Origin: Pseudomonas sp. | Lineage (GTDB): Bacteria > Pseudomonadota > Gammaproteobacteria > Pseudomonadales > Pseudomonadaceae | DNA: 64,000 nucleotides | Assembly (NCBI RefSeq): GCF_030683065.1 | Contig: NZ_JAUXMX010000017.1 | Span: 1 to 64,000 of the forward strand | Direction: 5' to 3' | Shown: piece after piece, positions 48,672-56,720 of the stretch | How positions within the stretch are numbered: position 1 is the first letter of the stretch | How the letters are laid out: the number at the start of each line of letters is the position of its first letter | Notes under the pieces: model-generated | The model's input: only the letters and a program-made list of their open reading frames with translations | The model's database searches: none | What the model was told of the DNA's origin: nothing | Made by a program: the position numbers and the translations under genes

Positions 48672-49029
48672 TTTTGTAGCCGTCGGGGTCCTGAATAAAA
48701 AAGGAGCGGGCCAGCAGCTCGTCTCCTCTTTTAAATTCCTTGATGGGTGCAGGCTTTAAACCGAGGTTGCAAAGCTGTTTGAAATGCAGGCCCAGATCGT
48801 CGACGACGAACGCGACCTGACCGTAACAACTGCCGTGGCTGTATTCGGCTTGTCCGCTGTTCCAAGTGAGTTCGATTTCAGCCTCGCTCTCGAAATTGCG
48901 CAGATAGACGAGGGAGAAATCGTCAAACTCAATGCGATGGGTTTCCTTGAGTCCAAAGGCTTGCTGGTAGAACCGCAGTGAAATGTTGATATCCGTCACC
49001 CGGATCTCCGTGTGAATAAGTTTCGGCAT
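48637..49029 (-). CDS. VOC/glyoxalase-superfamily protein
   Basis: A 130-residue protein with two beta-alpha-beta-beta-beta units: HTEIRVTDINISLRFYQQAFGLK and GQVAFVVDDLGLHFKQL, ending in FIQDPDGYKIKVLQ. Metal-ligand positions H7, E57 and E-type residues fit glyoxalase I-like or lactoylglutathione lyase-like enzymes, which can relieve methylglyoxal stress. AAGGAAGAAACTGC precedes the ATG. Substrate unknown. Confidence 0.8.
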   Translation of the reverse strand: MPKLIHTEIRVTDINISLRFYQQAFGLKETHRIEFDDFSLVYLRNFESEAEIELTWNSGQAEYSHGSCYGQVAFVVDDLGLHFKQLCNLGLKPAPIKEFKRGDELLARSFFIQDPDGYKIKVLQRGGHYQ

Positions 49030-49085
49030 GCAGTTTCTTCCTTAACCTGTATTGGTGTTCAGTCCATAGGCTCTTTGGGCCAATA

Positions 49086-51656
49086 TCAGTGCTCGGTCAC
49101 CAGGTGTGACTTGGTCGATACCGCCAGGTTTACTGGGTTCGCGGTGCTGGTTTCGACCGTCATAGGTGCCCGGAAACGTTTGAGTCGGAGCGCGTTACCG
49201 AGCACGAAGACACTGGAGAAGGCCATCGCGGCAGCAGCGAAGATCGGCGAAAGCAGCGTGCCGTTCACCGGGTAGAGCGCGCCCGCCGCGACCGGAATCA
49301 GCACAGCGTTGTAGGCGAAGGCCCAGAACAGGTTTTGCTTGATGTTGCGGATCGTTGCCTGGCTGATCGCGATGGCGTTCGGCACGCCACGCAGGTCACC
49401 CGACATCAGTACTACGTCAGCTGCCTCTATCGCCACATCGGTTCCCGTCCCGATGGCCAGCCCAACGTCCGCTTCTGCGAGTGCCGGCGCGTCGTTGATA
49501 CCGTCACCCACGAAGGCGACCCGCGCGCCATTGATCCGGAGCTTCTTCAGTGCTGCGACCTTGCCGTCGGGCAAGACCTCGGCAGCGACTTCATCGATGC
49601 CGAGCTGCTTGGCGATCGCCGCGGCTGTAGCTGTGTTGTCACCGGTGATCATCGCGACTTTGAGGCCGAGCGCGTGCAGCGCCTTAATCGCCGCGGGCGT
49701 CGTTTCCTTGATCGGATCGGCGACCGCGATAACCGCCGCCAAGCGGCCGTCGATCGCGGCATAGAGCGGACTCTTGCCTTGCTCGCCAAGACGCCGGGCG
49801 GTTGGCAGGAAACTCGACACATCAAGGCCGAGCTGCGTCATGAACCGGTCCGCGCCGACAGCTACTGTCCGACCGGCGACCTTTGCCGACACGCCGAAGC
49901 CTGGTGTCGCGTCGAAGCTCTCGATGGGTGCGAGCGTGAAACCCGCCTGCTTTGCGGCTGCGACGATCGCTTCGGCGATTGGATGCTCGGAGCGGGTCTC
50001 GACCGCCGCAACGAGAGCCAGCACTTCGTTGTATTCGAAACCCTCGGCGGGAACGAGGTCGGTGAGCTCGGGGCGTCCTTTAGTCAGTGTGCCGGTCTTA
50101 TCGAGAGCGATCACGCTCACATCGCGCAGCGCCTGCAAGGCTTCGCCCTTGCGGAAGAGAATGCCGAATTCGGCCGCGCGGCCAGTACCGACCATGATCG
50201 AGGTCGGCGTGGCCAGCCCCATGGCGCAAGGACAGGCGATGATGAGAACCGCGACCGCATTCACGAGCGCGAAGGTCAGCGCCGGGTCCGGACCGAAGAT
50301 CAGCCAGATCAGGAAAGTCAGCGCGGCCGCCGCCATCACGGCCGGGACGAACCACATGGTCACCTTGTCGACCAGCGCCTGTATCGGCAGCTTGGAACCC
50401 TGCGCTTCTTCGACGAGGCGGATGATCTGCGCGAGCATCGTGTTCGCGCCGACCTTGGTTACGCGGAAACTGAAAGCGCCCGTCTTGTTGATCGTGCCGC
50501 CGACGACCTCTGCCCCCGCTCCCTTCGACACGGGCACCGGCTCGCCGGTGATCATGCTCTCGTCAACATAAGAGGTGCCCTCGACGACCTCGCCGTCGAC
50601 TGGAATCTTCTCGCCCGGACGAACGAGCACGACGTCACCTGTCGCCACTTGATCGAGCGCTATTTCGATCGTCTCGCCGTTGCGCTCGACGCGCGCGGTC
50701 TTGGCCTGAAGTCCGATTAGCCGCTTGATCGCCTGCGACGTTCGCCCCTTGGCGCGCGCCTCCAGCGTTCGTCCGAGCAGGATCAAGGTCACGATGACCA
50801 CGGCAGCTTCGAAATAGACGTTGGCGGTACCTTGCGGGAGTACTTTGGGGATAAAGGTCGCGACCACCGAATAGCCGTAAGCAGCCGCAGTGCCGAGCGA
50901 GACCAGCGAGTTCATGTCGGGTGCAATGCGCAGCAACGCCGGTACGCCCTTGCGGAAGAAGCGCAGGCCTGGACCGAACAGGACCAGGGTGGCAAGAGCG
51001 AACTGGATATACCAGCTCGCCTGCTGACCCAGGACCCCCATCACCCAATGGTGCAGGGCGGGAATGAGGTGAGAGCCCATCTCAAGGATGAAGACTGGCA
51101 GGGTGAGGATGGATGCAACAAGCAGATCGCGCCGCAGCGCCCGAGCCTCACTCTCGCGACGCTCGGCGTCCTGATCGCCCGCAGTCGGCGTTTCGGCGGA
51201 CAAGCGTCGGGACTTGTAACCCGCCTGTTCGACCGCTGCTTCAAGGTCGGCCGTGGAGGCGACACCGGCAAGGTGGCGCACCCGCGCGCGCTCTGTCGCC
51301 AGGTTGACAGTGGCCTCAAGCACGCCAGGGACTTTTGCGAGCGCCTTCTCAACCCGGCCCACACATGATGCGCAGGTCATGTCCTCGATCGCGAGCTCGG
51401 TGGTCTCTTCGCGAACGGTGTAGCCGGCGCTCTCGATGGCGTGTACAGCCGCCTGCGGGTCGGCCAACCCCGTGAAAGTGATGTCGGCGCGCTCGGTGGC
51501 CAGATTGACCGAGGCCATCTGCACGCCGGTGACCTCTTTCAGCGCGCGTTCGACGCGGCCGACACACGAAGCACACGTCATGCCTTCGACGGGCAGGCTC
51601 AGGCGAGTGACTGAGGACATGGATGGATTGACGTCTTGTTGGGCAACGGAAGCCAT
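49086..51656 (-). CDS. Cu+-exporting P1B-type ATPase (CopA/CtpA type, two HMA domains)
   Basis: An 856-residue ATPase with two N-terminal copper-binding domains: GMTCASC (C28, C31) and DMTCASC (C95, C98). Then eight helices, actuator [11 protein letters not shown] channel motif [38 protein letters not shown] plus two GMTCxxC domains and conserved late-helix Asn/Tyr/Met residues mark the copper/silver group. A CueR-type operator lies upstream. The coding sequence is rich in GCG/ACC/GTC-type codons and higher in GC than its neighbours, and the protein looks closer to alphaproteobacterial pumps, so it may be a separate acquisition (inference). It stands alone, convergent with nothing, upstream of the VOC gene. 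Confidence 0.93.
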   Translation of the reverse strand: MASVAQQDVNPSMSSVTRLSLPVEGMTCASCVGRVERALKEVTGVQMASVNLATERADITFTGLADPQAAVHAIESAGYTVREETTELAIEDMTCASCVGRVEKALAKVPGVLEATVNLATERARVRHLAGVASTADLEAAVEQAGYKSRRLSAETPTAGDQDAERRESEARALRRDLLVASILTLPVFILEMGSHLIPALHHWVMGVLGQQASWYIQFALATLVLFGPGLRFFRKGVPALLRIAPDMNSLVSLGTAAAYGYSVVATFIPKVLPQGTANVYFEAAVVIVTLILLGRTLEARAKGRTSQAIKRLIGLQAKTARVERNGETIEIALDQVATGDVVLVRPGEKIPVDGEVVEGTSYVDESMITGEPVPVSKGAGAEVVGGTINKTGAFSFRVTKVGANTMLAQIIRLVEEAQGSKLPIQALVDKVTMWFVPAVMAAAALTFLIWLIFGPDPALTFALVNAVAVLIIACPCAMGLATPTSIMVGTGRAAEFGILFRKGEALQALRDVSVIALDKTGTLTKGRPELTDLVPAEGFEYNEVLALVAAVETRSEHPIAEAIVAAAKQAGFTLAPIESFDATPGFGVSAKVAGRTVAVGADRFMTQLGLDVSSFLPTARRLGEQGKSPLYAAIDGRLAAVIAVADPIKETTPAAIKALHALGLKVAMITGDNTATAAAIAKQLGIDEVAAEVLPDGKVAALKKLRINGARVAFVGDGINDAPALAEADVGLAIGTGTDVAIEAADVVLMSGDLRGVPNAIAISQATIRNIKQNLFWAFAYNAVLIPVAAGALYPVNGTLLSPIFAAAAMAFSSVFVLGNALRLKRFRAPMTVETSTANPVNLAVSTKSHLVTEH

Positions 51657-51689
51657 TGAAATATCCCTTGAATGTTTCTGTTGAAGAGA

Positions 51690-51720
51690 AGTTTCAAGCT
51701 TCCCTGTGTGGGAAGGTCAA
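51690..51720 (-). promoter_or_regulatory. CueR-type promoter/operator for the Cu P-type ATPase
   Basis: Minus strand: -35 TTGACC (51720-51715), 21-base dyad at 51697-51717 with arms ACCTTCCC and GGGAAGCT, 19-base spacer, -10-like GAAACT (51695-51690). Classic CueR geometry, 34 bases before the start codon. Confidence 0.8.
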
Positions 51721-52035
51721 GGCCTGTGGGCGATTTATTTCACGACGCTCCAGTTCGAACTGCCGCCGGCACTGTCGCAACCCGTATCAGCCTCTGGGCT
51801 GAGCCCGCACGCTAAGAACTTTTGGGTGACAGCTGCTCGCGCCTGTTCCACATGCGCGAGCAGCTGTGCCGCTTTAGCCGTCGCACCGTTGTGACGTTCA
51901 GCGCGGCCTGGAACACCAGTAGCTCAATGAGAAAGAGCCGGTTAGCCCAACCCTGGGGATAGAAGATGAACGGCTGTTGCTCAAATGTCAGAAATATAAT
52001 TAAATATCTGACATTGATATGAGCCGAGCTTTCAT
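51721..52035. other. 315-base intergenic region with a perfect hairpin and a palindrome
   Basis: No gene was recognised. It holds a 14-base perfect stem (51829-51842 with 51854-51867, arms ACAGCTGCTCGCGC and its complement, 11-base loop, no T-tract) and the palindrome at 51984-52015 listed separately. It is the boundary between metal genes and the DUF6088/AAA+/subtilase insert. Confidence 0.55.
51984..52015. promoter_or_regulatory. 32-base palindromic operator before the DUF6088 gene
   Basis: Arms AATGTCAG (51984-51991) and CTGACATT (52008-52015) are exact complements around an AT-rich 16-base centre that is itself nearly palindromic and contains a perfect TATAAT (51995-52000). It ends 20 bases before the start codon. 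Best read as an operator covering the -10 box, likely bound by the product of the next gene. Confidence 0.7.
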
Positions 52036-52641
52036 ATGCGATCGATCCCGCAAGCGATCTTGGAGCGCAGCCAATCCCTAAGCGAGGGTGGAGTTCTTGC
52101 GCCCAAGGAATTTCTTCACCTTGGTAGTCGTGCGGCGGTTGATCAGGCGTTTTGTCGCTTGGCTAAAGCCGGGCAACTGATGCGAATAGCGCGCGGTATT
52201 TACGTTGCGCCGGTGCGTGAAAAAGACCAGGCCAGAGCCCCGTCGGCAGAGTCATTGGTGAAATCAATCGCCGCTCAGGGCAAGCAGTGCATCTCGCTCG
52301 ATGGCGCACAGGCCGCGAAATCAATGGGGTTGACGCGAGTTGCTTCGAGTAAAGAGGTGTACCTCACCACAGGACGCAGTAAGCGGTTGGTAGTCGGCTC
52401 ACGGACAATTTACTTCCAGCACGCACCCTACTGGCTGTTCTCCTTGGGGGCGACGCCAGCTGGGGATGCGCTCAGGGCGATGGCCTGGGTGGGTGAAGAT
52501 CAGGCTGAAAATTCGGCCCAGAAACTTCGGCGGCACTTAGCGAAGGTGGAGTGGGAAAGCCTAGGTTCGGTCCGTGCGAGCCTTCCCAGCTGGATGGCCA
52601 CCGCCCTTGGCAGGGCCGCGGTGTTAAATGAATTGCGTTGA
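52036..52641 (+). CDS. DUF6088 / AbiEi-antitoxin-like regulator
   Basis: A 201-residue protein with an N-terminal winged-helix domain (SEGGVLAPKEFLHLGSRAAVDQAFCRLAKAGQLMRIARGIYV) like the AbiEi antitoxin family, and a C-terminal domain with SLDGAQAAKSMGL and YLTTGRSKRLVVGSRTIYFQH. AbiEi proteins repress their own operon by binding inverted repeats; a strong palindrome lies just upstream. The usual partner, an AbiEii nucleotidyltransferase toxin, is absent: the next genes are an AAA+ ATPase and a subtilase. It may therefore be an orphan, or regulate those two genes 100 bases downstream. Confidence 0.8.
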   Translation: MRSIPQAILERSQSLSEGGVLAPKEFLHLGSRAAVDQAFCRLAKAGQLMRIARGIYVAPVREKDQARAPSAESLVKSIAAQGKQCISLDGAQAAKSMGLTRVASSKEVYLTTGRSKRLVVGSRTIYFQHAPYWLFSLGATPAGDALRAMAWVGEDQAENSAQKLRRHLAKVEWESLGSVRASLPSWMATALGRAAVLNELR

Positions 52642-52744
52642 ACTCAGGCCAGACACTGATTGCTTGTGTGAATAAAAGTTGACGTATTCAAGGTCAGAAG
52701 CGGGTCTTAACGATTAAACTAACCCCTACGGGAAGGTAGAAACC

Positions 52745-53728
52745 ATGGCTAGCGGCGAACAACTGAAAGCGCTTCTGCGCTCGCATATCAAGGGAGATGA
52801 CACGCATTTCCTTGCCGTTGCTATGCAGATGGCGGCCCATGAGGCTAAGCAGGGTCACGGGAAGCTTGCAGAGGATTTGCGGGCCATAATTGATTCGGCC
52901 AAGAAAAATCGTCTGCCTTCCGGGCAGCCGGTGCCCATCGGCCAGCCTCGCGGCGAGCTGAGTAACCTACTGTCAGTAGCTCTTCCAAAGACCCGCTTCT
53001 CGGAAATGATTCTGGACGAGGCCACTCATGCCCGTCTTGGAAGAATCATCAATGAGCAGCGCAACTTCGAGAAGATTCGTGCACACGGCCTCTCCCCTCG
53101 CCGCAAGCTGCTTTTGGTTGGGCCACCTGGTACCGGCAAGACCATGACCGCCTCGGCGCTTGCCGGCGAGCTCGGTATTCCGCTGTACATCGTCCGCCTT
53201 GATAGCCTCATCACCAAGTACATGGGTGAAACCGCAGCCAAGCTGCGTCAGATTTTTGATGCCATTCGCGATACTCGCGGCATTTATTTCTTCGACGAGT
53301 TCGATGCCATCGGTTCCCAGCGTGGTCTTGCCAACGACGTGGGCGAAATCCGTCGCGTCCTGAACAGCTTTCTGCAGATGATCGAGCAGGACCAATCCAA
53401 CAGCCTGATCATCGCTGCCACCAATCACCCTGAAATTCTTGACTACGCCTTGTTCCGACGCTTCGATGATGTTATCGAATACGGACTGCCCAATCAGGAA
53501 CAGACCAAGGCTGTGCTCAAGAATCGACTAGCGAACTTTTCCAAGTCGATTCGCAGCTGGGACAAACTCTGCAAGGTCGCAGAGGGGCTCAGCCATGCAG
53601 AACTTGCGAGGGCGGCAGACGACGCGATCAAGGACACGATCATTCATGACCGTACCGAGATGGCGGTCAAGGACGTGGAAAGGCACCTTGAAGAACGGAA
53701 GACTTTCCACGGGAGACGGCACTCCTAA
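52745..53728 (+). CDS. AAA+ ATPase paired with a subtilase
   Basis: A 327-residue cytoplasmic AAA+ ATPase. An N-terminal helical region (1-80) precedes the ATPase core: Walker A GPPGTGKT (126-133), Walker B IYFFDEFDAIG (180-190), sensor AATNHP (N227), and Arg pair FRRF (238-239) as the finger. It resembles FtsH/SpoVK-type unfoldase modules. GGGAAGGTAGAAACC precedes the ATG. It lies 17 bases before the subtilase gene, so the two form an operon. The pairing suggests that the ATPase remodels or delivers proteins to the protease. No metal link is visible. Confidence 0.9.
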   Translation: MASGEQLKALLRSHIKGDDTHFLAVAMQMAAHEAKQGHGKLAEDLRAIIDSAKKNRLPSGQPVPIGQPRGELSNLLSVALPKTRFSEMILDEATHARLGRIINEQRNFEKIRAHGLSPRRKLLLVGPPGTGKTMTASALAGELGIPLYIVRLDSLITKYMGETAAKLRQIFDAIRDTRGIYFFDEFDAIGSQRGLANDVGEIRRVLNSFLQMIEQDQSNSLIIAATNHPEILDYALFRRFDDVIEYGLPNQEQTKAVLKNRLANFSKSIRSWDKLCKVAEGLSHAELARAADDAIKDTIIHDRTEMAVKDVERHLEERKTFHGRRHS

Positions 53729-53745
53729 CGTAGTTGAGCATTTAG

Positions 53746-56265
53746 ATGACGGAATCGATCAACGGACAACGGCCTCACTTTCATCTCCAGGGACAGGGAC
53801 TACCCGAACGGTTCCGATCCACAGCATCAGCAACACGAGACCCTCGCTACCCCACGCCAAATCGAGGGGCTCATGGCGGAAAGCTACTCGCTCAACTCCA
53901 ACATGTAAGCGGTCAGATGGCCTCTGCAGTTCAGCTGCAGCGCGAAGCATCTGAAAGGCAAATGCGACAAGGAGACAGGCCCGAAGGTGGGTACGGCCTG
54001 CAAATCGAATTTCGGAGTGAGCCGGGTTACGCGCTTGCATTCGAAGGCCTTGCCCGAGGCGCTCAGCGCATTGAGCTCATGAACCTGCGTCATGACCCCG
54101 CCACGAATACTGACTTCGCCACGGTATTCGTTCCAGATGGTCAGCTCAAAGCCTTTGAGAACCTCGTCAGGCAATACCTGGAGGTGGAGACCTCCAAGGG
54201 GAGTCCGCGCAACGCTCCGCTCCTGAATCCAATCCAAGAAATCCGAGTCGCAGCTTTCAACGCCCTGTGGACTGATGATCCCGCAGTGTTGCCGCCAGAT
54301 GAAAACGAAACCATTTGGTGGGAATTCTGGTTGCCTATCAGGGAAGGCCGTGAAGCAGTGCTGAACCGCTTTAAGTCGGTTGCCGAAGCATGTGGCTTTC
54401 ATACATCCGAAAAAGTGCTGAAGTTTCCTGAGCGGACAGTCCTCAACGTCTACGCCTCGCGAGCAGCCATCACTCGGTCACTCTTGCTGCTCAACGAAGT
54501 CGCCGAGATTCGTAGAGCCAAGGACACCGCCGAGTTTTTTGATGCCCTTGCGCCGCTAGAACAAAGAGAATGGGTCGAGAACCTGCTTGAGCGAACCACC
54601 CCCGCAGGGGACGACAGTATCCGCGTCTGCCTTCTAGATACCGGCGTCAATCGGGGCCACCCACTCTTAGCTCAGCACATTGACGCGAATGACCTTTACA
54701 CCGTCAACCACAACTGGGGTGTTGCGGATACTACGGGTCATGGCACACAGCTCGCAGGAATCGCCCTTTATGGTGATCTGTTTGACCCTCTCAATGGGCA
54801 GAACCCGATTTCGATCGAGCACCGCCTTGAGTCGGTGAAATTGCTCCCCGCTGCCCAGGGAAATCAAAAGGAGCCCTACGGCGCGTTGATGATCGACGCC
54901 GTAACCCAGCCGGATACCGCCAAGCCGGAAGTGCGCAGGGTCTACAGCATGGCGATCACCAGCCTCGACGACCGAGACCGCGGCCGCCCTTCCGCATGGT
55001 CAGCAGCAGTTGATGAACTCGCATCCGACGTATTGGGAGAGAGAGCTAACCCTCGACTGATCGTCGTGTCCGCCGGCAATGCGGACAAGAACCAGGCCAC
55101 GCACTACCCGCATAACACCACCACCGACGGAATCCATGATCCGGCCCAGGCCTGGAACGCATTGTGCGTAGGCGCTTACACCCAGAAGGTCACTATCGAC
55201 CCTCCCAACCCTGGGTTGCGCCCGATCGCTGCCGCAGGCAGCCTCAGCCCATATAGCACGACTTCTGGGACCTGGACCAACTCGGCCTGGCCCTTGAAAC
55301 CCGATGTAGTGTTCGAGGGAGGCAACCTGGCCACAGATGGGCATACAGCCTACACCGAGCCATGCCTATCCCTCGTAACCACTGCCCACGAACCAGAGCG
55401 ACGGCTGTTGACGACGACCAGCGCCACCAGCGCAGCATCCGCGCTGGCAGCTCGTATGGCGGCACAAGTCTCCACCAACTACCCACAGTTCTGGCCCGAA
55501 ACTGTGCGAGCCCTAATCGTGCACTCGGCTGAGTGGCCTGATCGTATGCGACAGGATTTCCTTGCTGCTGGCACTAAGGCCGGCTACGAAAATCTGGTTA
55601 AGCACTGCGGCTTTGGCGTACCAGACCTGAGTCGTGCCCTGTGGAGCGCCGGCGACTCCTTGACCATGATTGTCGAGGATCATCTGAGGCCGTTCATGAG
55701 GCAGGGCACCAAGCCGCCCACCGCGCGGGACATGCATCTTCACTTGCTTCCCTGGCCACAGGAGGAACTGCTCAACCTAGGCAACATCGAGGTGGAAATG
55801 CGAGTGACCCTTTCCTACTTCGTAGAGCCAAACCCTGGCATAGCCGAACGCGGTATCAAGGGGCGCTATCGCTACGAGTCGCACGGCTTGCGCTTTGATG
55901 TCAGTCGCCCAAACGAAGACCGTGACCAGTTCCGCCAGCGCATCAACAAGCGTGCACGGGATGAGGAAGAAGGTGGTTACCAGGGCGGCGGCTCAGATCC
56001 GAACTGGCTGCTCGGTACTCAGACACGGCATCGCGGTTCTCTCCACTCGGACATCTGGCGAGGCACTGCAGCCGAACTGGCGGGTCGGGGAATGCTTGGT
56101 ATCTATCCCGCACTGGGGTGGTGGAAAACTCTCGTTAAGCAGCAGCGATATGACGACACCGTGAGGTACAGTCTGGTGGTGTCGATCAAAACTCAGCAAA
56201 CGGATATTGACCTCTACGCGGCCGTGGAAACTCTGATCGAGGCCCAGGTAGCGGTGCTGGTCTGA
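53746..56265 (+). CDS. Cytoplasmic S8 subtilisin-like protease with a large N-terminal domain
   Basis: An 839-residue protease without a signal peptide. Residues 1-280 form an unrecognised N-terminal domain that starts with a basic, His/Arg-rich stretch. The S8 core follows: Asp in VCLLDTGVNRGHP (D298), His in DTTGHGTQLAG (H332), oxyanion Asn in VVSAGN (N445), and Ser in SATSAASALAARMA (S562, in place of GTSxAxP). Another 220-residue C-terminal beta-rich domain (LHLLPWPQEELLNLG, MRVTLSYFVEPNPG) may bind substrate. Lack of export signal and coupling to an AAA+ ATPase indicate an intracellular, ATP-assisted proteolytic unit, seen in genomic islands and a candidate for phage or plasmid defence (inference). 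Confidence 0.9.
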   Translation: MTESINGQRPHFHLQGQGLPERFRSTASATRDPRYPTPNRGAHGGKLLAQLQHVSGQMASAVQLQREASERQMRQGDRPEGGYGLQIEFRSEPGYALAFEGLARGAQRIELMNLRHDPATNTDFATVFVPDGQLKAFENLVRQYLEVETSKGSPRNAPLLNPIQEIRVAAFNALWTDDPAVLPPDENETIWWEFWLPIREGREAVLNRFKSVAEACGFHTSEKVLKFPERTVLNVYASRAAITRSLLLLNEVAEIRRAKDTAEFFDALAPLEQREWVENLLERTTPAGDDSIRVCLLDTGVNRGHPLLAQHIDANDLYTVNHNWGVADTTGHGTQLAGIALYGDLFDPLNGQNPISIEHRLESVKLLPAAQGNQKEPYGALMIDAVTQPDTAKPEVRRVYSMAITSLDDRDRGRPSAWSAAVDELASDVLGERANPRLIVVSAGNADKNQATHYPHNTTTDGIHDPAQAWNALCVGAYTQKVTIDPPNPGLRPIAAAGSLSPYSTTSGTWTNSAWPLKPDVVFEGGNLATDGHTAYTEPCLSLVTTAHEPERRLLTTTSATSAASALAARMAAQVSTNYPQFWPETVRALIVHSAEWPDRMRQDFLAAGTKAGYENLVKHCGFGVPDLSRALWSAGDSLTMIVEDHLRPFMRQGTKPPTARDMHLHLLPWPQEELLNLGNIEVEMRVTLSYFVEPNPGIAERGIKGRYRYESHGLRFDVSRPNEDRDQFRQRINKRARDEEEGGYQGGGSDPNWLLGTQTRHRGSLHSDIWRGTAAELAGRGMLGIYPALGWWKTLVKQQRYDDTVRYSLVVSIKTQQTDIDLYAAVETLIEAQVAVLV

Positions 56266-56280
56266 TATTAAGAGTTCAAA

Positions 56281-56310
56281 TGAGGTCATGGCCCCGAAGC
56301 CATGACCTCA
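56281..56310. other. Perfect 12-base-stem hairpin between subtilase and copper chaperone genes
   Basis: TGAGGTCATGGC / GCCATGACCTCA with loop CCCGAA. No T-tract follows in either direction, but its place between convergent genes suggests a terminator-like role. Confidence 0.6.
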
Positions 56311-56362
56311 GCGCTCGCAAAAGCTCGGATTGAGGGTGTCTCGATCACCACTCAGTTGGCGC

Positions 56363-56563
56363 TTACGCGCTGACCTGCGCGGCATAACCCAGGTCTTGAA
56401 TCACCTTGCGGATAGATTCCGCGGGTTCTTGGCTGTCTACCGATACCTTGCCGGCAGCACGGTCAATCTCCACTTTTGCGGTGTCATCTACCGCCTGAAT
56501 TGCCTTTGTGATCTTGCTGACGCAACTGCCACAACCCATTCCTGATACCTGTAGAACGAACAT
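56363..56563 (-). CDS. CopZ-like copper chaperone (single HMA domain)
   Basis: A 66-residue protein that is a single ferredoxin-like heavy-metal domain with the Cu-binding motif SGMGCGSC (C11, C14). It carries Cu+ in the cytoplasm to P-type ATPases. A CueR-type operator lies about 50 bases upstream. It is transcribed alone; the ATPase gene at 56721 is upstream on the same strand. Confidence 0.88.
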   Translation of the reverse strand: MFVLQVSGMGCGSCVSKITKAIQAVDDTAKVEIDRAAGKVSVDSQEPAESIRKVIQDLGYAAQVSA

Positions 56564-56611
56564 AAATCACCTCGTTGGTTAGGCGGCATAGATGCCGTAA
56601 CCTGAGCATCG

Positions 56612-56635
56612 ACCTTGACACGATGGTAAGGTCAA
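56612..56635 (-). promoter_or_regulatory. CueR-type operator for the copper chaperone
   Basis: Minus strand: -35 TTGACC (56635-56630) and a 21-base dyad (56612-56632) with arms ACCTTAC and TCAAGGT. Third CueR-type site of the window. Confidence 0.75.
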
Positions 56636-56720
56636 GCTTGTTTTTTAGCGTTGGTAGATGTTCTTTCGGAATTGATGGAATTACTGATACCTGCCGACTG
56701 GCTTTAGATTCACGTTCATT

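Noticed and set aside
49335..50720. 461-codon open frame on the plus strand
   Set aside because: It lies entirely opposite the Cu P-type ATPase, has Arg/His-rich low-complexity translation and no family signature; a shadow of a GC-rich gene.
51706..51894. 62-codon plus-strand frame between the P-ATPase and DUF6088 genes
   Set aside because: It overlaps the CueR-type operator and the perfect hairpin and has no ribosome site or family resemblance.
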